NCBI RefSeq assembly: GCF_042477335.2
Contig: NC_091246.1
Location: 179,611,001-179,675,000, forward strand
DNA: 64,000 nucleotides
Origin: Ovis canadensis
Taxonomy: Eukaryota > Chordata > Mammalia > Artiodactyla > Bovidae
Reading direction: 5' to 3'
Shown in pieces: positions 1 through 10,638 of the stretch. Made by a program: the position numbers and the translations under genes. The number at the start of each line of letters is the position of its first letter. Within the stretch, counting starts at the first letter, position 1. Below the pieces are notes generated by a model that searched no databases, was not told the DNA's origin, and saw nothing but the letters and a program-made list of their open reading frames with translations.

Positions 1-298
1 TAATGCGTGCATATATACACACAGTGTAAACTGCTAGGAATCAAAGGTAAGAAAGCTCTAGTCCTTGTTGTAAAGGGAAAGTCAGAACTGTAGGGCAAAT
101 GAGCACATTAAAAAATAATTGTATTATGTAAAAATAAAGCTATGTCACAAGAGGTCCATATATCTTTCTTTAAGGAAAAAGGTGAATGAACCAACAAACA
201 CAATTAGGAGGAATTACGACCTCATTACTGGCTTTGTTTGGAGACTAAAAATGGTTTAAGGAGATGTCTATGGGCACCAAGATGACAAACGATGGGCC
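1..298. other. Unassigned AT-rich sequence
   Basis: I see no recognisable repeat, exon-like frame or RNA gene here. The composition is AT-rich and ordinary for mammalian intergenic or intronic DNA. Confidence 0.5.
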
Positions 299-870
299 TG
301 TGATGGTTAATTTTATGTGGCAATTTGTACCAGTGTCAAGATATTTGATCAAGCATTATTCTAGGTGTTTCTTTTGCAGTGTTTTTGGATGAGATTAACA
401 TTTCAATTGGTAGACTGAGTAAAGCAGATTGCCTTTTTTAATCTGGGTGGGCCTCATCCAATCAGTTGAATGAATAGAGCAAAAAGATTGACTCTCCCTC
501 AAGGAAGAGAAATTTCTTTCCTGTCTCTGAACTAGGATTTTTTTTTTTCCTGGATTTGTAATCAAATGGAAACACTGGCTCTTCCTGAGTCTCGAGCATG
601 CCAGCCTTCAGACCCAAGTTATACCATCAGTTCTCCTGGTCCTCAAGTCTTTGGATTCAGACTGGAATTAAACCATCAGCTCTCTTGCATATCTAAGCTT
701 TCCAACTCACCCTGAAGATTGTGGGATTTGCCCTTTTCCATAATTGCATGAGCCAAGTTCCTTATAATAAATCTTTCATCAAGGGATTTATGTATGCATA
801 GGTATATGTGTGTGTTGGTTGGTTGGTTTTGTTATTGGTTCTGTTTCTTTGGAGAACCTTGGCTAATACA
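299..870 (+). mobile_element. Solitary ERVL-type LTR (MLT2-like)
   Basis: The sequence opens with tgtgatggttaattttatgtg and closes with ctggagaac-like sequence followed by ggctaataca, the two ends I associate with MLT2 LTRs of the ERVL class. The middle contains a shared stretch around 385-480 (tagactgagtaaagcagatt) and a polyadenylation-like aataaatc near 767. No internal retroviral genes flank it, so it is an old solitary LTR. The 5-bp flanks do not match, as expected for a very old insertion. The LTR versus DNA-transposon class is from memory of the consensus. Confidence 0.7.
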
Positions 871-929
871 TCCTCTTATAGTGATGATAATAAAGATACT
901 ATTGCCTACTCAGGGCTTGGGCTCTTTAG

Positions 930-1152
930 CCCGGTGGTATGCATGCAAATCCCAGCCCTACCATTGATCAGCTTTGTGACCTTGGATGAGCTATTTAACT
1001 ATTCCAAATCATGAGACCCTCATTTGTAAACTGGGGATAACAGTGGTGCCTACTTCATAGGACTGTTAGGAGGATAAGATTAAATAAGTGAACATACAAG
1101 GGGAGCATAGCACAATGTAGGGACCCAGTAAGCCTGCAATAAACATTAGTGT
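930..1152 (+). repeat. MIR SINE
   Basis: An ancient tRNA-derived mammalian SINE. The typical stretch agctttgtgaccttggatg (near 970), then tcatttgtaaactggggata, cttcataggactgttaggag and the terminal caataaacatt follow MIR consensus order. It is degraded and ends where a Bov-tA begins. Confidence 0.85.
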
Positions 1153-1156
1153 AGTG

Positions 1157-1364
1157 GGCTTCCCTGGTGGCTCAAAGGTTAAAGCGTCTGCCTGCAATGC
1201 AGGAGACCCAGGTTCAATCCCTGGGTTGGGAAGATCCACTGGAGCAGGAAATGGCAACCCACTCAAGTATTCTTGCCTGGAGAATCCCATGGACAGAGAA
1301 GCCTGGTGGGCTACAGTCCATAGGGTCGCAAAGAATCAGACATGACTGAACGACTTCACTTACT
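1157..1364 (+). mobile_element. Bov-tA SINE
   Basis: A ruminant composite SINE: a tRNA-Glu-like head (ggcttccctggtggctca, then B-box-like ggttcaatccc) joined to a BovB-derived Bov-A monomer (ggaaatggcaacccact, tgcctggagaatcccatgg, cagacatgactgaacgactt). Short reading frames here are SINE readthrough. No clear TSD was found. Confidence 0.93.
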
Positions 1365-1494
1365 TACAGGAACCAGCATTTATTGTTAACCCACTAAAAG
1401 GGTCACTATTCTATCTGTTTTGCACACGTGGGCCCCCTGAATCCATACAACTCTATTACAAAGATTCTCATGTTCCCATTGTGCAGTGAAGCAA

Positions 1495-2045
1495 ATCAAA
1501 GCAGCATAGCCCAAGGGTAAATAGTATGGCTTTGGGGCTTCCCTGGTGGCTCAGTGGTAAAGAATCCACCTGCCAACACAGGAGATATGGGTTCGATCCC
1601 TGATCCGGGAAGATCCACATGCCGCAGAGCGACTAAGCCCGTGTGCCACAACTGCTGACCTTGTGCTCTAGAGCCCAGGAGCCCCGGCTGTCGAGCCCAT
1701 GTGCTGCGATCACCAAAGCCTGCGTGCCACAGAGTCCATGCCCCACAGTAAGAGAGGCCATGACATGAGAGGCTAGTACACTGCAGCCAAGAGTAGCCCT
1801 CACTCTCTGCAGCTAGGGGAAAGACCATACCATGAAGACCCAGCACAGCCAACAAGTAAGTAAAGTTACTAAGAAGAGTGTGGCTTTGAAATTGGATATA
1901 CTAGCTATGGGACCCTGGGCATTTAAGTCTCACTTTCTTCACAACTGAACTGATTTTATAGGGTTATGTTTGGAAAAACGTAAGATATAAAAAGCTTAGC
2001 TTAGTGCTAAACACATATTCGGTACTCTACAAATTTGTTATTGTT
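1495..2045 (+). repeat. MIR SINE split by a CHR SINE
   Basis: The 5' part (1495-1534) carries the MIR start, ending agtatggctttg. The rest (1877-2045) restarts with agtgtggctttg and continues with the MIR phrases tactagctatgggaccctgg, gggttatgt and agtgctaaacacatattcgg. The break is filled exactly by the CHR SINE, which gives relative ages. Confidence 0.8.
1535..1876 (+). mobile_element. CHR-type tRNA-Glu SINE
   Basis: A cetartiodactyl SINE with a tRNA-like head (gcttccctggtggctcagtg, B-box gggttcgatccc) followed by the CHR body: agatccacatgccgcagagc, cgtgtgccacaact, tagagcccaggagcc, and a tail of agcacagccaacaagtaagt. Flanks agtatggctttg (1523-1534) and agtgtggctttg (1877-1888) match at 11 of 12 bases, so they are its TSD inside a MIR. 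Confidence 0.9.
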
Positions 2046-2232
2046 AAAGATATTATTAATAATAATAACTATTAAAAGGATAAGTTCCCAGTGGCATTGA
2101 AATTGAGGCCTGAGCCACATTCTGGCTGACTCAAACCTAAGTGTCTAACACTGCTCTGTCCTCTGCCATCGGACTACCTCTACCAGCCCTGGAGCAGAGG
2201 CTGAGGACGTGAGGCAACAAGAAAGTGAATCA

Positions 2233-2472
2233 TGGGGAAGGCAGAACTGGGAGTTTGGGGTCAGCAGATGCGAACTCTTACATATAGAACGGATGGACAA
2301 TAAGGTCCTACTGTATAGCACGGGCAACTATATTTAATATCCTGGGATAAACCATAATGGGAAAGAATATAGAAAGAGTGTACATATGTGTAGAACTGCA
2401 TTATTAATACTTCGCTATACAGCAGAAATTAATGTAACAATGTAAATCAACTATACTTCAATTTAAAAAAGA
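2233..2472 (+). mobile_element. L1 3' UTR fragment (artiodactyl type)
   Basis: Typical artiodactyl L1 3' end: aaggtcctactgtatagcac, cgggcaactatatttaatat, tggataaac-like sequence, then tgtaaatcaactatacttca and an A-rich tail near 2463. It is a severely 5'-truncated copy. Flanks gaaagtgaatca (2221-2232) and gagagtaaatca (2473-2484) match at 10 of 12 and look like an eroded TSD. Confidence 0.8.
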
Positions 2473-2484
2473 GAGAGTAAATCA

Positions 2485-3074
2485 GAAACCCCACCCGAAA
2501 CAAGCATGCTGATCTCGGTCTCTCCCCCTCACAGAGCTCTGACTTATCAAGATTCAACACCTCTTCCCTTGGTCCTGGTCCATTTTTCACAATTTTACTT
2601 TCCAGTAGAAGTCAGTATTGATGTTTCTTAACATGTTCCAATTACATTTTGTATGTGAAAATAAAAAGACAAGTAAAAAAAAATGCCCTGCCAATAATAT
2701 CCTTCACTGCTTGTTTACATTCAATGCACCTAAATCTTTTCTCCAGAAATGGAAAAAAATAAAAGCCTGTCTCCAAACAGGCACCTCTGGGCCTGGACAA
2801 CACATAGCATAGGGTCTTCACTCAGAAGTGGTGTCTTCAACCTGGGGGATCCCTTCCCTGGGAGTCCCCTGAGGGAACAAGGGGTGAGCTGGGCTCTCTA
2901 GAAACCTCCAAAGAAATGGGGTAGGATGACACGTGCACAGTCGGGACACTTGGTTCCCCATCCTTGTCTTCAATAACAGTTTGTAAAGGGCTTTCCACAG
3001 ATGTACTGTTAAGGGCTTTTCTCCTCATACAGCATGTCTTTGACCTTATGGCTTCAACACACTAGCTCTGAGCT
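2485..3074. other. Unassigned sequence
   Basis: No repeat family or coding signature recognised. The short frames here are under 65 codons and have no family resemblance. Confidence 0.5.
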
Positions 3075-3085
3075 AGTTTTATGTT

Positions 3086-3357
3086 TGGAGAAGGCAATGG
3101 CACCCCACTCCAGTACTCTTGCCTGGAAAATCCAACGGACGGAGGAGCCTGGTAGGCTACAGTCCATGGGGTCGTGAAGAGTCGGACATAACTGAGCAAC
3201 TTCACTTTCACTTTTCTCTTTCATGCATTGGAGAAGGAAATGGCAACCCACTCCATGTTCTTGCCTGGAGAATCCCAGGGACGGGGAAGCCTGGTGGGCT
3301 GCTATCTATGGGGTCGCACAGAGTCGGACACGACTGAAGCGACTTAGCAGCAGCAGC
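3086..3357 (+). mobile_element. Bov-A2 SINE with perfect TSD
   Basis: Two Bov-A monomers in tandem, each with ggcaaygg, actcttgcctgg and gtcggaca, joined by a ctttcatgcattggagaagg linker and ending in a (cag)n tail. Perfect 11-bp TSD agttttatgtt at 3075-3085 and 3358-3368. It is presumably mobilised by BovB, whose 3' end it shares. Confidence 0.95.
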
Positions 3358-3368
3358 AGTTTTATGTT

Positions 3369-4090
3369 AGCAATGATGGGTTTTGGCTAAGATGCAAACT
3401 TGTCACCTGTGCTGGTCCATGAGACAGCTCGGGTGCAATGTCAACAACCAAAGGAGAGCTTGGGCTTCAAAGAGCGGGCCTGGGATCTCGGCCTTATCAG
3501 CCCAGCACCCACCACCCCACAGGTGCTGTGAGGGCCATTTTGTGACACTGGCTTCTCAGCTCTTTTCTCTCTCAACTGCCTGTGCCTCTCACTCTTCCTG
3601 GACCCTCCTATCTTCCTTCCCTGAGGTCACTTGCAAGAGTACTCTCTAGAAGGTTGGTCTCTTCAACCCAGAAGGGAGCCAGTTCTGTCACTGAGCCAAC
3701 AAGCCAAGATAATGGTCTTTAAACATAATTTGCTTTTTCCACTATCATACTCCCTAAAGGACTTTTTTTTTTAAGTTTTTGTATCTTCTCATAAGGTTTC
3801 AAGTGTACATCTAAAATGTTTCTCATATGCTTAAAAGTTAGAGTATGGGACTCCCAGCTTGTGTATTGTGTGCTTTAAATATATTTTCTTTAAAACCTTG
3901 GAGCTGTAGATTTAGTTCCTTTCATTCACAGAGGATGTCTGCCATATAACATAACAGGCAAAGTGGTCTTCACTCTCAGGCCAGTTAGCCGAGTCAAGTT
4001 TGTATTCGGGAAGAATGTGTGCTTCATGTTTTAAAATTCAACACAATGTGTTAGGAAGCATCCCTGTGACAAACACCCCATTTATGCATT
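3369..4090. other. Unassigned sequence
   Basis: No recognised repeat. An 88-codon frame at 3383-3649 (+) has no family resemblance or splice context that I can see, so I do not call it a gene. Confidence 0.5.
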
Positions 4091-4100
4091 CTAAGATAGT

Positions 4101-4262
4101 TGAGATAGATGGATAGCTGAGCTACATGGATAGATGAGATAGCTGGATCAAGCAATGGATAGACAGGTAGAGAGCTGGGTGGAAGGAAGGGAGGAGGGGA
4201 AGGAGGGAGGAATGGAGGGAGGGAGACTGATGGATGGATAGATTAGACAGATGGGTTAGACA
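4101..4262. repeat. Degenerate GATA/GGAA microsatellite
   Basis: Interrupted gata-rich units (gatagatggatag, ggatagatgag) grade into a purine-rich ggaagggaggagggg block, then tgatggatggatagat. The array is imperfect, so it is an old microsatellite. Confidence 0.85.
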
Positions 4263-5570
4263 GACACCTGTGTGTCTGGCCATGATTCTGAAACCAGCTC
4301 CCTTCAAGATTCTCTCAGGAGCTATACATTCCTAAATTGCTCTTTTCAGTGCTAAAGAGATGTTTATGCCTTGCAGAAAAGAACAATAGTAAAACTGAGT
4401 GTAAGATATGGTTTATTTTGAAGAGGGGGCAAGGGTTTTTATAAAAGGGAGGGGTGAGTTCTCAGGCAGACCAGTTTTAAGAAAAAGGCCAGATGGAGGC
4501 TGAGTATCTGGAAAATCATTCCCCTGAAGCCCAGACACGTGGGGTCAAAGACCTACATCCTTCTGTCAGCCTAGGTCCTGTGTGACTACAATGGGCAAGA
4601 TGCAGAAACAACCTGTAGTGGGCATGGAGCAGAAATGAGAAGTCAATATTTCTGATGTATTAAGCCTCTGAGACTTTGGAGATGCTTTTTACAGCAGAAT
4701 AACCCAGTCTATCCTGGCTATTACATATATAATAAAGCTAATATTGGGTCCCAACCTATGTCTGTGTCTTTGTTTCAATTGATGTGAAACTCAACTGTAA
4801 GAGGAAAATGATTTATGGCTCAATATTCTCTATCCATCCAAATCTGACTCACTCTTTAAGGGCTCAGACTTTCTGTATTTGCCTTAATATCTTCCTTTGC
4901 TCCCTCATCTCAAAATATTATTTTTTCTTCTCTGAACAAAGTCATTTTACTGGAAGATGCAACACAAATGCCTCTAGGAGCCAGGCAGGCAGCATATGTG
5001 AGTAATTGGGAAAACTGGAGACCTATCTACCCTAAAGGCATCCCAATTTAATTAAAACAAGGAGAAGGAGAAAAAAGCACTACACCAGACAAACAGCTAT
5101 AGCTCTGGTCTGCCAGGTTGTGACCTTGGTTGAATTCAAAAGAAATTCAGTTCTTTGACTGGTATTCTAAATGACTCTTTTGAGCTTTCACTTTGTCTTG
5201 ATCAACAGTAATGAACAAAGTATTTAACTTCTATCAGGAGTTTACTGCTTACCTATTCAGCCAGAGGGTAAGTTCCCTGCGGGCAAGGATTGGTTTGCCT
5301 CAACAATGTGTTGATACAGATTCTGATACAGTGCTTTCATTAATCTTTTTGATGTAATCTGCTTTGAGGTCTTAGATGGGAAGGGAAGGTATATTATAAA
5401 TTATAATTAGCATAACATAGCATAGCACAATATATTTGGTTAGTATTCCTTTGCCAGCAGGTCATTATTCCTCCTTGGAGTCCCCAGGTCATTGGAGAGT
5501 GATGGTAAGTACCAGAAATCCCATGATCCTCTATAAATGTTACTGCCCCCACCTCTGGATGAATTAGGAT
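4263..5570. other. Mostly unassigned sequence, weak old repeats
   Basis: Apart from an LTR-like patch at 4605-4725, I see only a weak L2-like 3' end around 5235-5350 (gggtaagttccctgcgggca). The rest is ordinary AT-rich DNA without a supported gene. Confidence 0.4.
4605..4725 (+). mobile_element. MLT1-like LTR 3' fragment
   Basis: The stretch ttaagcctctgagactttgg followed by cagcagaataacccagtcta and tcctggctatt matches the way old MaLR (MLT1-class) LTRs end. Only this terminal part is recognisable. Confidence 0.45.
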
Positions 5571-5581
5571 GGAGAGTGAGT

Positions 5582-6735
5582 CAGTTCAGTTTAGTTCAGT
5601 CACTCAGTCGTGTCCGACTCTTTGCGACCCATGAATCGCAGCACACCAGGCCTCCCTGTCCATCACCATCTCCCAGAGTTCACTCAGATTCACGTCCATC
5701 GAGTCAGTGATGCCATCCAGACATCTCACCCTCTGTCGTCCCCTTCTCCTCCTGCCCCCAATCCCTCCCAGCATCAGACTCTTTTCCAGTGAGTCAACTC
5801 TTCGCATCAGGTGGCCAAAGTACTGGAGTTTCAGCTTTAGCATCATTCCTTCCAAAGAAATCCCAGGGCTAATCTCCTTCATAATGGACTGGTTGGATCT
5901 CCTTGCAGTCCAAGGGACTCTCAAGGATCTTCTCCAACACCATAGTTCAAAAGCATCAATTCTTCAATGCTCAGCCTTCTTCACAGTCCAACTCTCACAT
6001 CCATACATGACTACTGGAAAAACCATAGCCTTGACTAGACGGACCTTAGTCGGCAAAGTAATGTCTCTGCTTTTGAATATGCTATCTAGGTTGCTCATAA
6101 CTTTTCTTCCAAGGAGTAAGCGTCTTTTAATTTCATGGCTGCAGTCACCATCTTCAGTGATTTTGGAGCCCCCAAAAATAAAGTCTGAGACTGTTTCCGC
6201 TGTTTCCCCATCTATTTCCCATGAAGTGATGGGACCAGATGCCATGATCTCCATTTTCTGAATGTTGAGCTTTAAGCCAACTTTTTCGCTCTCCTCTTTC
6301 ACTTTCATCGAGAGGCTTTTTAGTTCCTCTTCACTTTCTGCCATAAGAGTGGTGTTATCTGCATATCTGAGGTTATTGATATTTCTCCCGGCAATCTTGA
6401 TTCCAGCTTGTGTTTCTTCCAGTCCAGCGTTTCTCATTATGTACTCTGCATAGAAGTTAAATAAGCAGGGTGATAATATACAGCCTTGGCGTACACCTTT
6501 TCCTATTTGGAACCAAGCTGTTGTTCCACATCCAGTTCTAACTGTTGCTTCCTGGCCTGCATACAGATTTCTCAAGAGGCAGGTTAGGTGGTCTGGTATT
6601 CCCGTCTCTCAGAATTTTCCACAGTTGATTGTGATCCACACAGTCAAAGGCTTTGGTATAGTCAATAAAACAGAAATAGATGTTTTTCTGGAACTCTCTT
6701 GCTTTTTCCATGATCCAGTGGATGTTGAGGAACCA
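5582..6735 (-). mobile_element. BovB LINE, 5'-truncated (copy 1)
   Basis: RTE-type LINE read on the minus strand. The plus strand begins with the complement of the BovB 3' end (cagttcagtttagttcagtc, tcgtgtccgactctttgcga) and continues through ORF2 to the reverse transcriptase core. It stops at gtggatgttg (6727), after which 11 bases occur in the opposite orientation (see findings). Flanks gagagtgagt (5572-5581) and gagggtgagt (6736-6745) match at 9 of 10 and are the likely TSD. Confidence 0.95.
5604..6575 (-). pseudogene. BovB ORF2 remnant: RT core and C-terminus
   Basis: Two reading pieces, 6575-5964 (203 codons) and 5924-5604 (106 codons), cover the back half of the BovB reverse transcriptase and the C-terminal region. 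The motif GKGVRQGCILSPCLF (about residues 26-39) is intact. The catalytic box reads YADN at residues 71-74 where RTE enzymes have YADD, so the second catalytic aspartate is lost. The frame is also broken between the pieces and lacks the endonuclease. It is dead coding sequence. Confidence 0.9.
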
Positions 6736-6756
6736 GAGGGTGAGTTAGGCAGGCTG

Positions 6757-6973
6757 AAAAGACTCTGGTCACTCAGACAGTAAAGAATCTGCCTGCAATG
6801 CAGGAGATCTGGATTCTATCCCTGCATTGGGAAGATCTCCTGGAGAAGGAAATGGCAACTCACTCTAGTCTTCTTGCCTGGAGAATTCCATGGGCAGAGG
6901 TGCCTCGAGGGCTACAGTCAATGAGGTCACAAAGTGTTGGACATTACTGAGCTACAAACACTTTCACTTTCTG
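6757..6973 (+). mobile_element. Bov-tA SINE
   Basis: A tRNA-like head (ctcagacagtaaagaatctg, gaggagat-like then ggattctatcc) is followed by the Bov-A part (ctggagaaggaaatggcaac, ttgcctggagaattccatgg) and a ctttcactttc tail. It is moderately diverged and lies directly downstream of BovB copy 1. Confidence 0.88.
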
Positions 6974-7564
6974 GTTGACATGAGCTCTATGACAGTAACT
7001 TCTGAAAAAATCTCTGGGCTCCAGAGCCTTATGGCCTGTGTCTCCATCTGAGTTAGGAGCAAATGACAATGACTCTTCTTTAGAAATAAAGAAACTACTA
7101 TCAGTTCTTATGAACTGACTCCAGTTGCTATTCCACCCTAACCAGGAGCCTTTAGCTCTATGGTGGTCTGGGTAGTTGACCTAGATCTTAGCACTTGAAC
7201 CTGTTTTAATTTCATTTATTTTAACCAGTTAAATTCACTAATTTTAATGTTTAACAATTCCTGTTGGTATACAATGTACCTATCACTGCTAAACAACGTT
7301 TTTCTAAGCATCAATCAAGTCTACCCATGGCCTCCAAAAGCATCACAAGGGAAGTTTTCTCTTAGGGGGTATGTCTGTCCTCAGTGAGGTGTTTCCAGAA
7401 TTGTTCCACAACTTTATTATTTCAAAAAGTTTTTTTTTTTAATTCAACAGAGAATAACAAATTGTTTTGACCTTCGGAGAAAAATACTACACGGTATCAT
7501 TCGATCCTTGAAGTGGGCTCCATTCATGGAATGTCTGGTTGCCATGCCTTCTATAATACCTCAT
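6974..7564. other. Unassigned sequence
   Basis: No recognised repeat, exon-like frame or RNA gene. A short T run sits near 7430-7440. Confidence 0.5.
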
Positions 7565-7572
7565 TCACTCTT

Positions 7573-7790
7573 TCATTGTTGCTCAGTCACCCAGTTGGGT
7601 CCAACTCTTTGCGACCCCATGGACTGCAGCACACCAGGCCTCCCTGTCCCTCACCATCTCCCAAAGTTTGCCCAAGTTCATGTCCATTGCATCAGTGATG
7701 CCATCCAGCCATCTCATCCTCCAACACCCTCTTCTCCTTCTGCCCTCAATCTTTCCCAGCATCAGGGACTTTTCCAATGAGTCTTTCCAC
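7573..7790 (-). mobile_element. BovB 3' end, severely truncated (copy 2)
   Basis: The plus strand shows the complement of the last ~210 bp of BovB (tgctcagtcacccagttggg, gcagcacaccaggcctccct, cccagcatcagggactttt). Exact 8-bp flanks tcactctt (7565-7572 and 7791-7798) are a plausible TSD, which sets the boundaries. Confidence 0.85.
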
Positions 7791-7798
7791 TCACTCTT

Positions 7799-8184
7799 AC
7801 CTGGGAGCTAAAGCCCTCTGTGCCACTCATAGGCCCAAAATATACACCTTCTCAAAGCAACCTGATGCATCTGCACAGCCTTCAACATCACACCCTCCCT
7901 CTATTGGCAAACGAGTATAACCAGGGACCAGGGCTTTGAAACCAGAGACCCAGGGAGACCTAACTTACTGATCCCTGAAGTAGACTCACATCCCATTCTT
8001 GCTCCTGTGCTGGGTTGTTTCTGGGCACTCAGCCTGTAAATGTGGCTCTCGTTCTCCTGATTCAGCCTGCAGTCCTGACCTCTCCTTTTCCCAGAATCAC
8101 TATCTGGGTCCAAGAATCTTCTTACCCATCTCTAGCTTTAGCTACTGTTTGTAATGTCTGCTCCCTCCATTCCTAAATAATTTT
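7799..8184. other. Unassigned sequence
   Basis: Nothing recognisable between a BovB fragment and an L1 fragment. Confidence 0.5.
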
Positions 8185-8194
8185 TCAGGACTTA

Positions 8195-8595
8195 AAAAAA
8201 TTTTGGAGTATAGTTGATTTACAGTGTTGTGTTAGTGTCTACTGTAGAGCAAAGTGAATTAGTTATATGTATACATACATCCCCTCTTTTTAAAATTTCC
8301 TGCCCATTCAGGTCACCACGGAGCACTGAGTAGAATTCCCTGTGCTATACAATAGTTTCTCATTACCTATCTATTTTATGCATAGCAGCGTGTATCTATC
8401 AATCCTAATCCCCCAATTCACCCTCCCTTGTTGTCCATAAATTTGTTCTCTACATCTGCATCTCTATTTCTTATTTGCAAATAAGTTCATCTGTATGATT
8501 TTTCTAGATTCCTGATACAAGTGATATTATACAGTATTTGTTTTCCTCTTTCTGACTCACTTCACTCTGTATGACAGTCTCTACATCTGTCCATG
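8195..8595 (-). mobile_element. L1 3' end with 10-bp TSD
   Basis: Complement of the artiodactyl L1 3' UTR: ggagtatagttgatttacag, attccctgtgctatacaat, tcattacctatctattttat, cctctttctgactcacttca. Perfect 10-bp TSD tcaggactta at 8185-8194 and 8596-8605. It is a 5'-truncated, minus-strand insertion without coding sequence. Confidence 0.88.
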
Positions 8596-8605
8596 TCAGG
8601 ACTTA

Positions 8606-9950
8606 TTTTAGAACTACCAGTTTTGTAGCAGAAGTCAGTCTCTCACTCCCAAGACAGAGGTATTCTTATTTCTCTCCAGGCCTCCCAGGTGCTGCTCCTC
8701 CTGCTTGCAGCATGCTGTGGAGCCTGATCCACCCCCTCTGAGATGTGTCTGTGTTGTTGGGGACAGAGGGTGGGCCAGTAGGGTCAGGGCTCCAGAAAGT
8801 CTTCCTGGACCGCTTCTCCCCATGCCCTCGGTACTCCCAATCTGTTAAGTTCTTCCTCGACATCATCTCTGGCTTTCCTTTCATTTGGCCTCTTCCTCTC
8901 CCTGCCACCCCTGCTGTGAAGTAATTGAGAGCACTTGGCAGGCACTGTATTTCCTTGTGTCCAAAGCCCTCCGTTAAGGGAAGGAAAGACAAAGCAGTGA
9001 TGAGAGGGGTGAAGAGAGGAATGAAAGAAGGCCAGCAGGCTAGTGTGTTTAAGAGAAAGCTTCTGCCTTCTTAACCTACCATATCATCACCACTACAGCT
9101 GATTTCCCTGGAAATTTAACAAAATATTTTGAAAATCCACCCCAAAAAGTAAACAAATGAAAACACGAAACACTCTTAAGAATAACTGGTGAATGATGAC
9201 AATTAATTGCCTGCTTTCAATTAAATATCACTTTGGTCAGAAACTTTCTAATGCAAAACTTTACCTCCCCCAACCTTCTTTTGGGGCAGAATAAAACAGA
9301 GTCTCTAGGGTCAGGGATCTAACACGCTGTGAATCCATAAAGGATGTTACTGGGGGAAAATCATTTGCTCTTTGAAAGTATAAATAATATCCCCAAATGC
9401 TTATAAATCTTAAAAGTCTGCTGGTAAGTCAACTTAACCACAGTGGATTTTAAGCAGAGGTGTCTGGGGGAAAGAAGAAAGATAAATCTATTTAATTGTT
9501 GGCTCTAGGAAAATGTCACCTTGTTGAAGATCATCTAGACTTTGGATTCTATTTGGAAATCATTATGTATGGCCCTCCAGGGGTAAAAATGCCCCTAGAA
9601 AGCTATGGACTTGAGTTGTGGGCAACTTAATGGAAATGGCCTCTAACTTCATTCTGAGACAATGAATACTGCCTACCTACCTATTGCACAGTTTAGAGTA
9701 ATGAGCCCACTTTCTTGGGAGGCCAGAGAAAATCAGAAGCAGGAATAGATCCTCTACTGTGGGCTGCCTTCAATTTGAGTTATGGAATGAGGTTTACCTG
9801 GGAAGAGTAGAGGTCTAAGGATTGGGGCAACTCTTTCTGTAACTGTTAAACATACACCATACTCTCCAAGACACACAGATATCTTGCCATTGTCATGGGA
9901 TTTAATTCTACCCAAGAACCCGTGTGCTAAATACATGTTGTAATACAGAC
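8606..9950. other. Unassigned sequence
   Basis: About 1.3 kb without a recognised repeat. A 108-codon frame at 8992-8666 (-) is the longest here and resembles no family known to me. I see no supporting splice or promoter context. Confidence 0.5.
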
Positions 9951-9954
9951 AAGG

Positions 9955-10292
9955 GGTATAATGGTGTATAGAAGGTGGTTCTTGCCATAAAGGAACTCAT
10001 AATCTGATGGGCAAGGTAAGCTGTTTATTAGTAGTTATTAATAAATGTAATTTATATTTAGCATGAAGTTTTCAATAAGAGATTTTTTAAAAGGTGATTA
10101 TCTGGCAGAAATACCAGGGAAAGCTTTACAAGGGAGAATGGGCTCTGGAGCATAAATAGAGGGTTTCTGTGTGAAAAGGCAAGAAGGTATTGGCAGAATA
10201 GTGTCATGTACAAAAGCAGAGAGGTCTGGAATTCTACAATGAGTTCAGTGAGCTGCAGGAAGACTGAAAGTTCAGGAAGGCTGAATTAAAAC
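9955..10292 (-). repeat. L2 LINE 3' fragment
   Basis: Plus-strand text follows the reverse complement of the L2 3' region: ggttcttgccataaaggaac, tcataatctgatggg, agggaaagctttacaaggg, then agaggtctggaattctacaa. It is ancient and divergent. Confidence 0.65.
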
Positions 10293-10347
10293 TACAGGTC
10301 ACCTCATTGTTGGAGCACCCACATTTGAACATACATGTAGATGTCTG

Positions 10348-10629
10348 CGGAGAAGGCAATGGCAACCCACTCCAGTACTCTTGCCTCGAAAATCCCATGG
10401 ATTGAGGAGCCTAGAAGACTGCAGTCCATGGGATCATGAAGAGTCGGACACGACTGAATGACTTCCCTTTCACTTTTCACTTTCATGCATTGGAGAAGGA
10501 AATGGCACCCCACTCCAGTGTTCTTGCCTGGCGAATCCCAGGGACGGTGGAGCCTGAAGGGCTGCCATCTATGGGGTCACACAGAGTCGGACATGACTGA
10601 AGTGACTTAGCAGCAGCAGCAGCAGCAGC
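10348..10629 (+). mobile_element. Bov-A2 SINE
   Basis: Two Bov-A monomers joined by ctttcatgcattggagaagg and ending in an expanded (cag)n tail (10612-10630). A 9-bp TSD agatgtctg sits at 10339-10347 and 10630-10638. Confidence 0.94.
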
Positions 10630-10638
10630 AGATGTCTG

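Noticed and set aside
299..870. Part of a full endogenous retrovirus
   Set aside because: No internal gag, pol or env-like sequence or partner LTR is seen next to it. It is a solitary LTR.
1157..1364. tRNA gene from the A-box/B-box-like head
   Set aside because: The head is fused to a Bov-A body and recurs about a dozen times here. It is a SINE, not a tRNA gene. The same applies to the other Bov-tA and CHR heads.
5707..6261. 184-codon plus frame as a membrane-protein gene (leucine/serine-rich)
   Set aside because: It is the antisense of BovB ORF2 and recurs at other BovB copies in the window.
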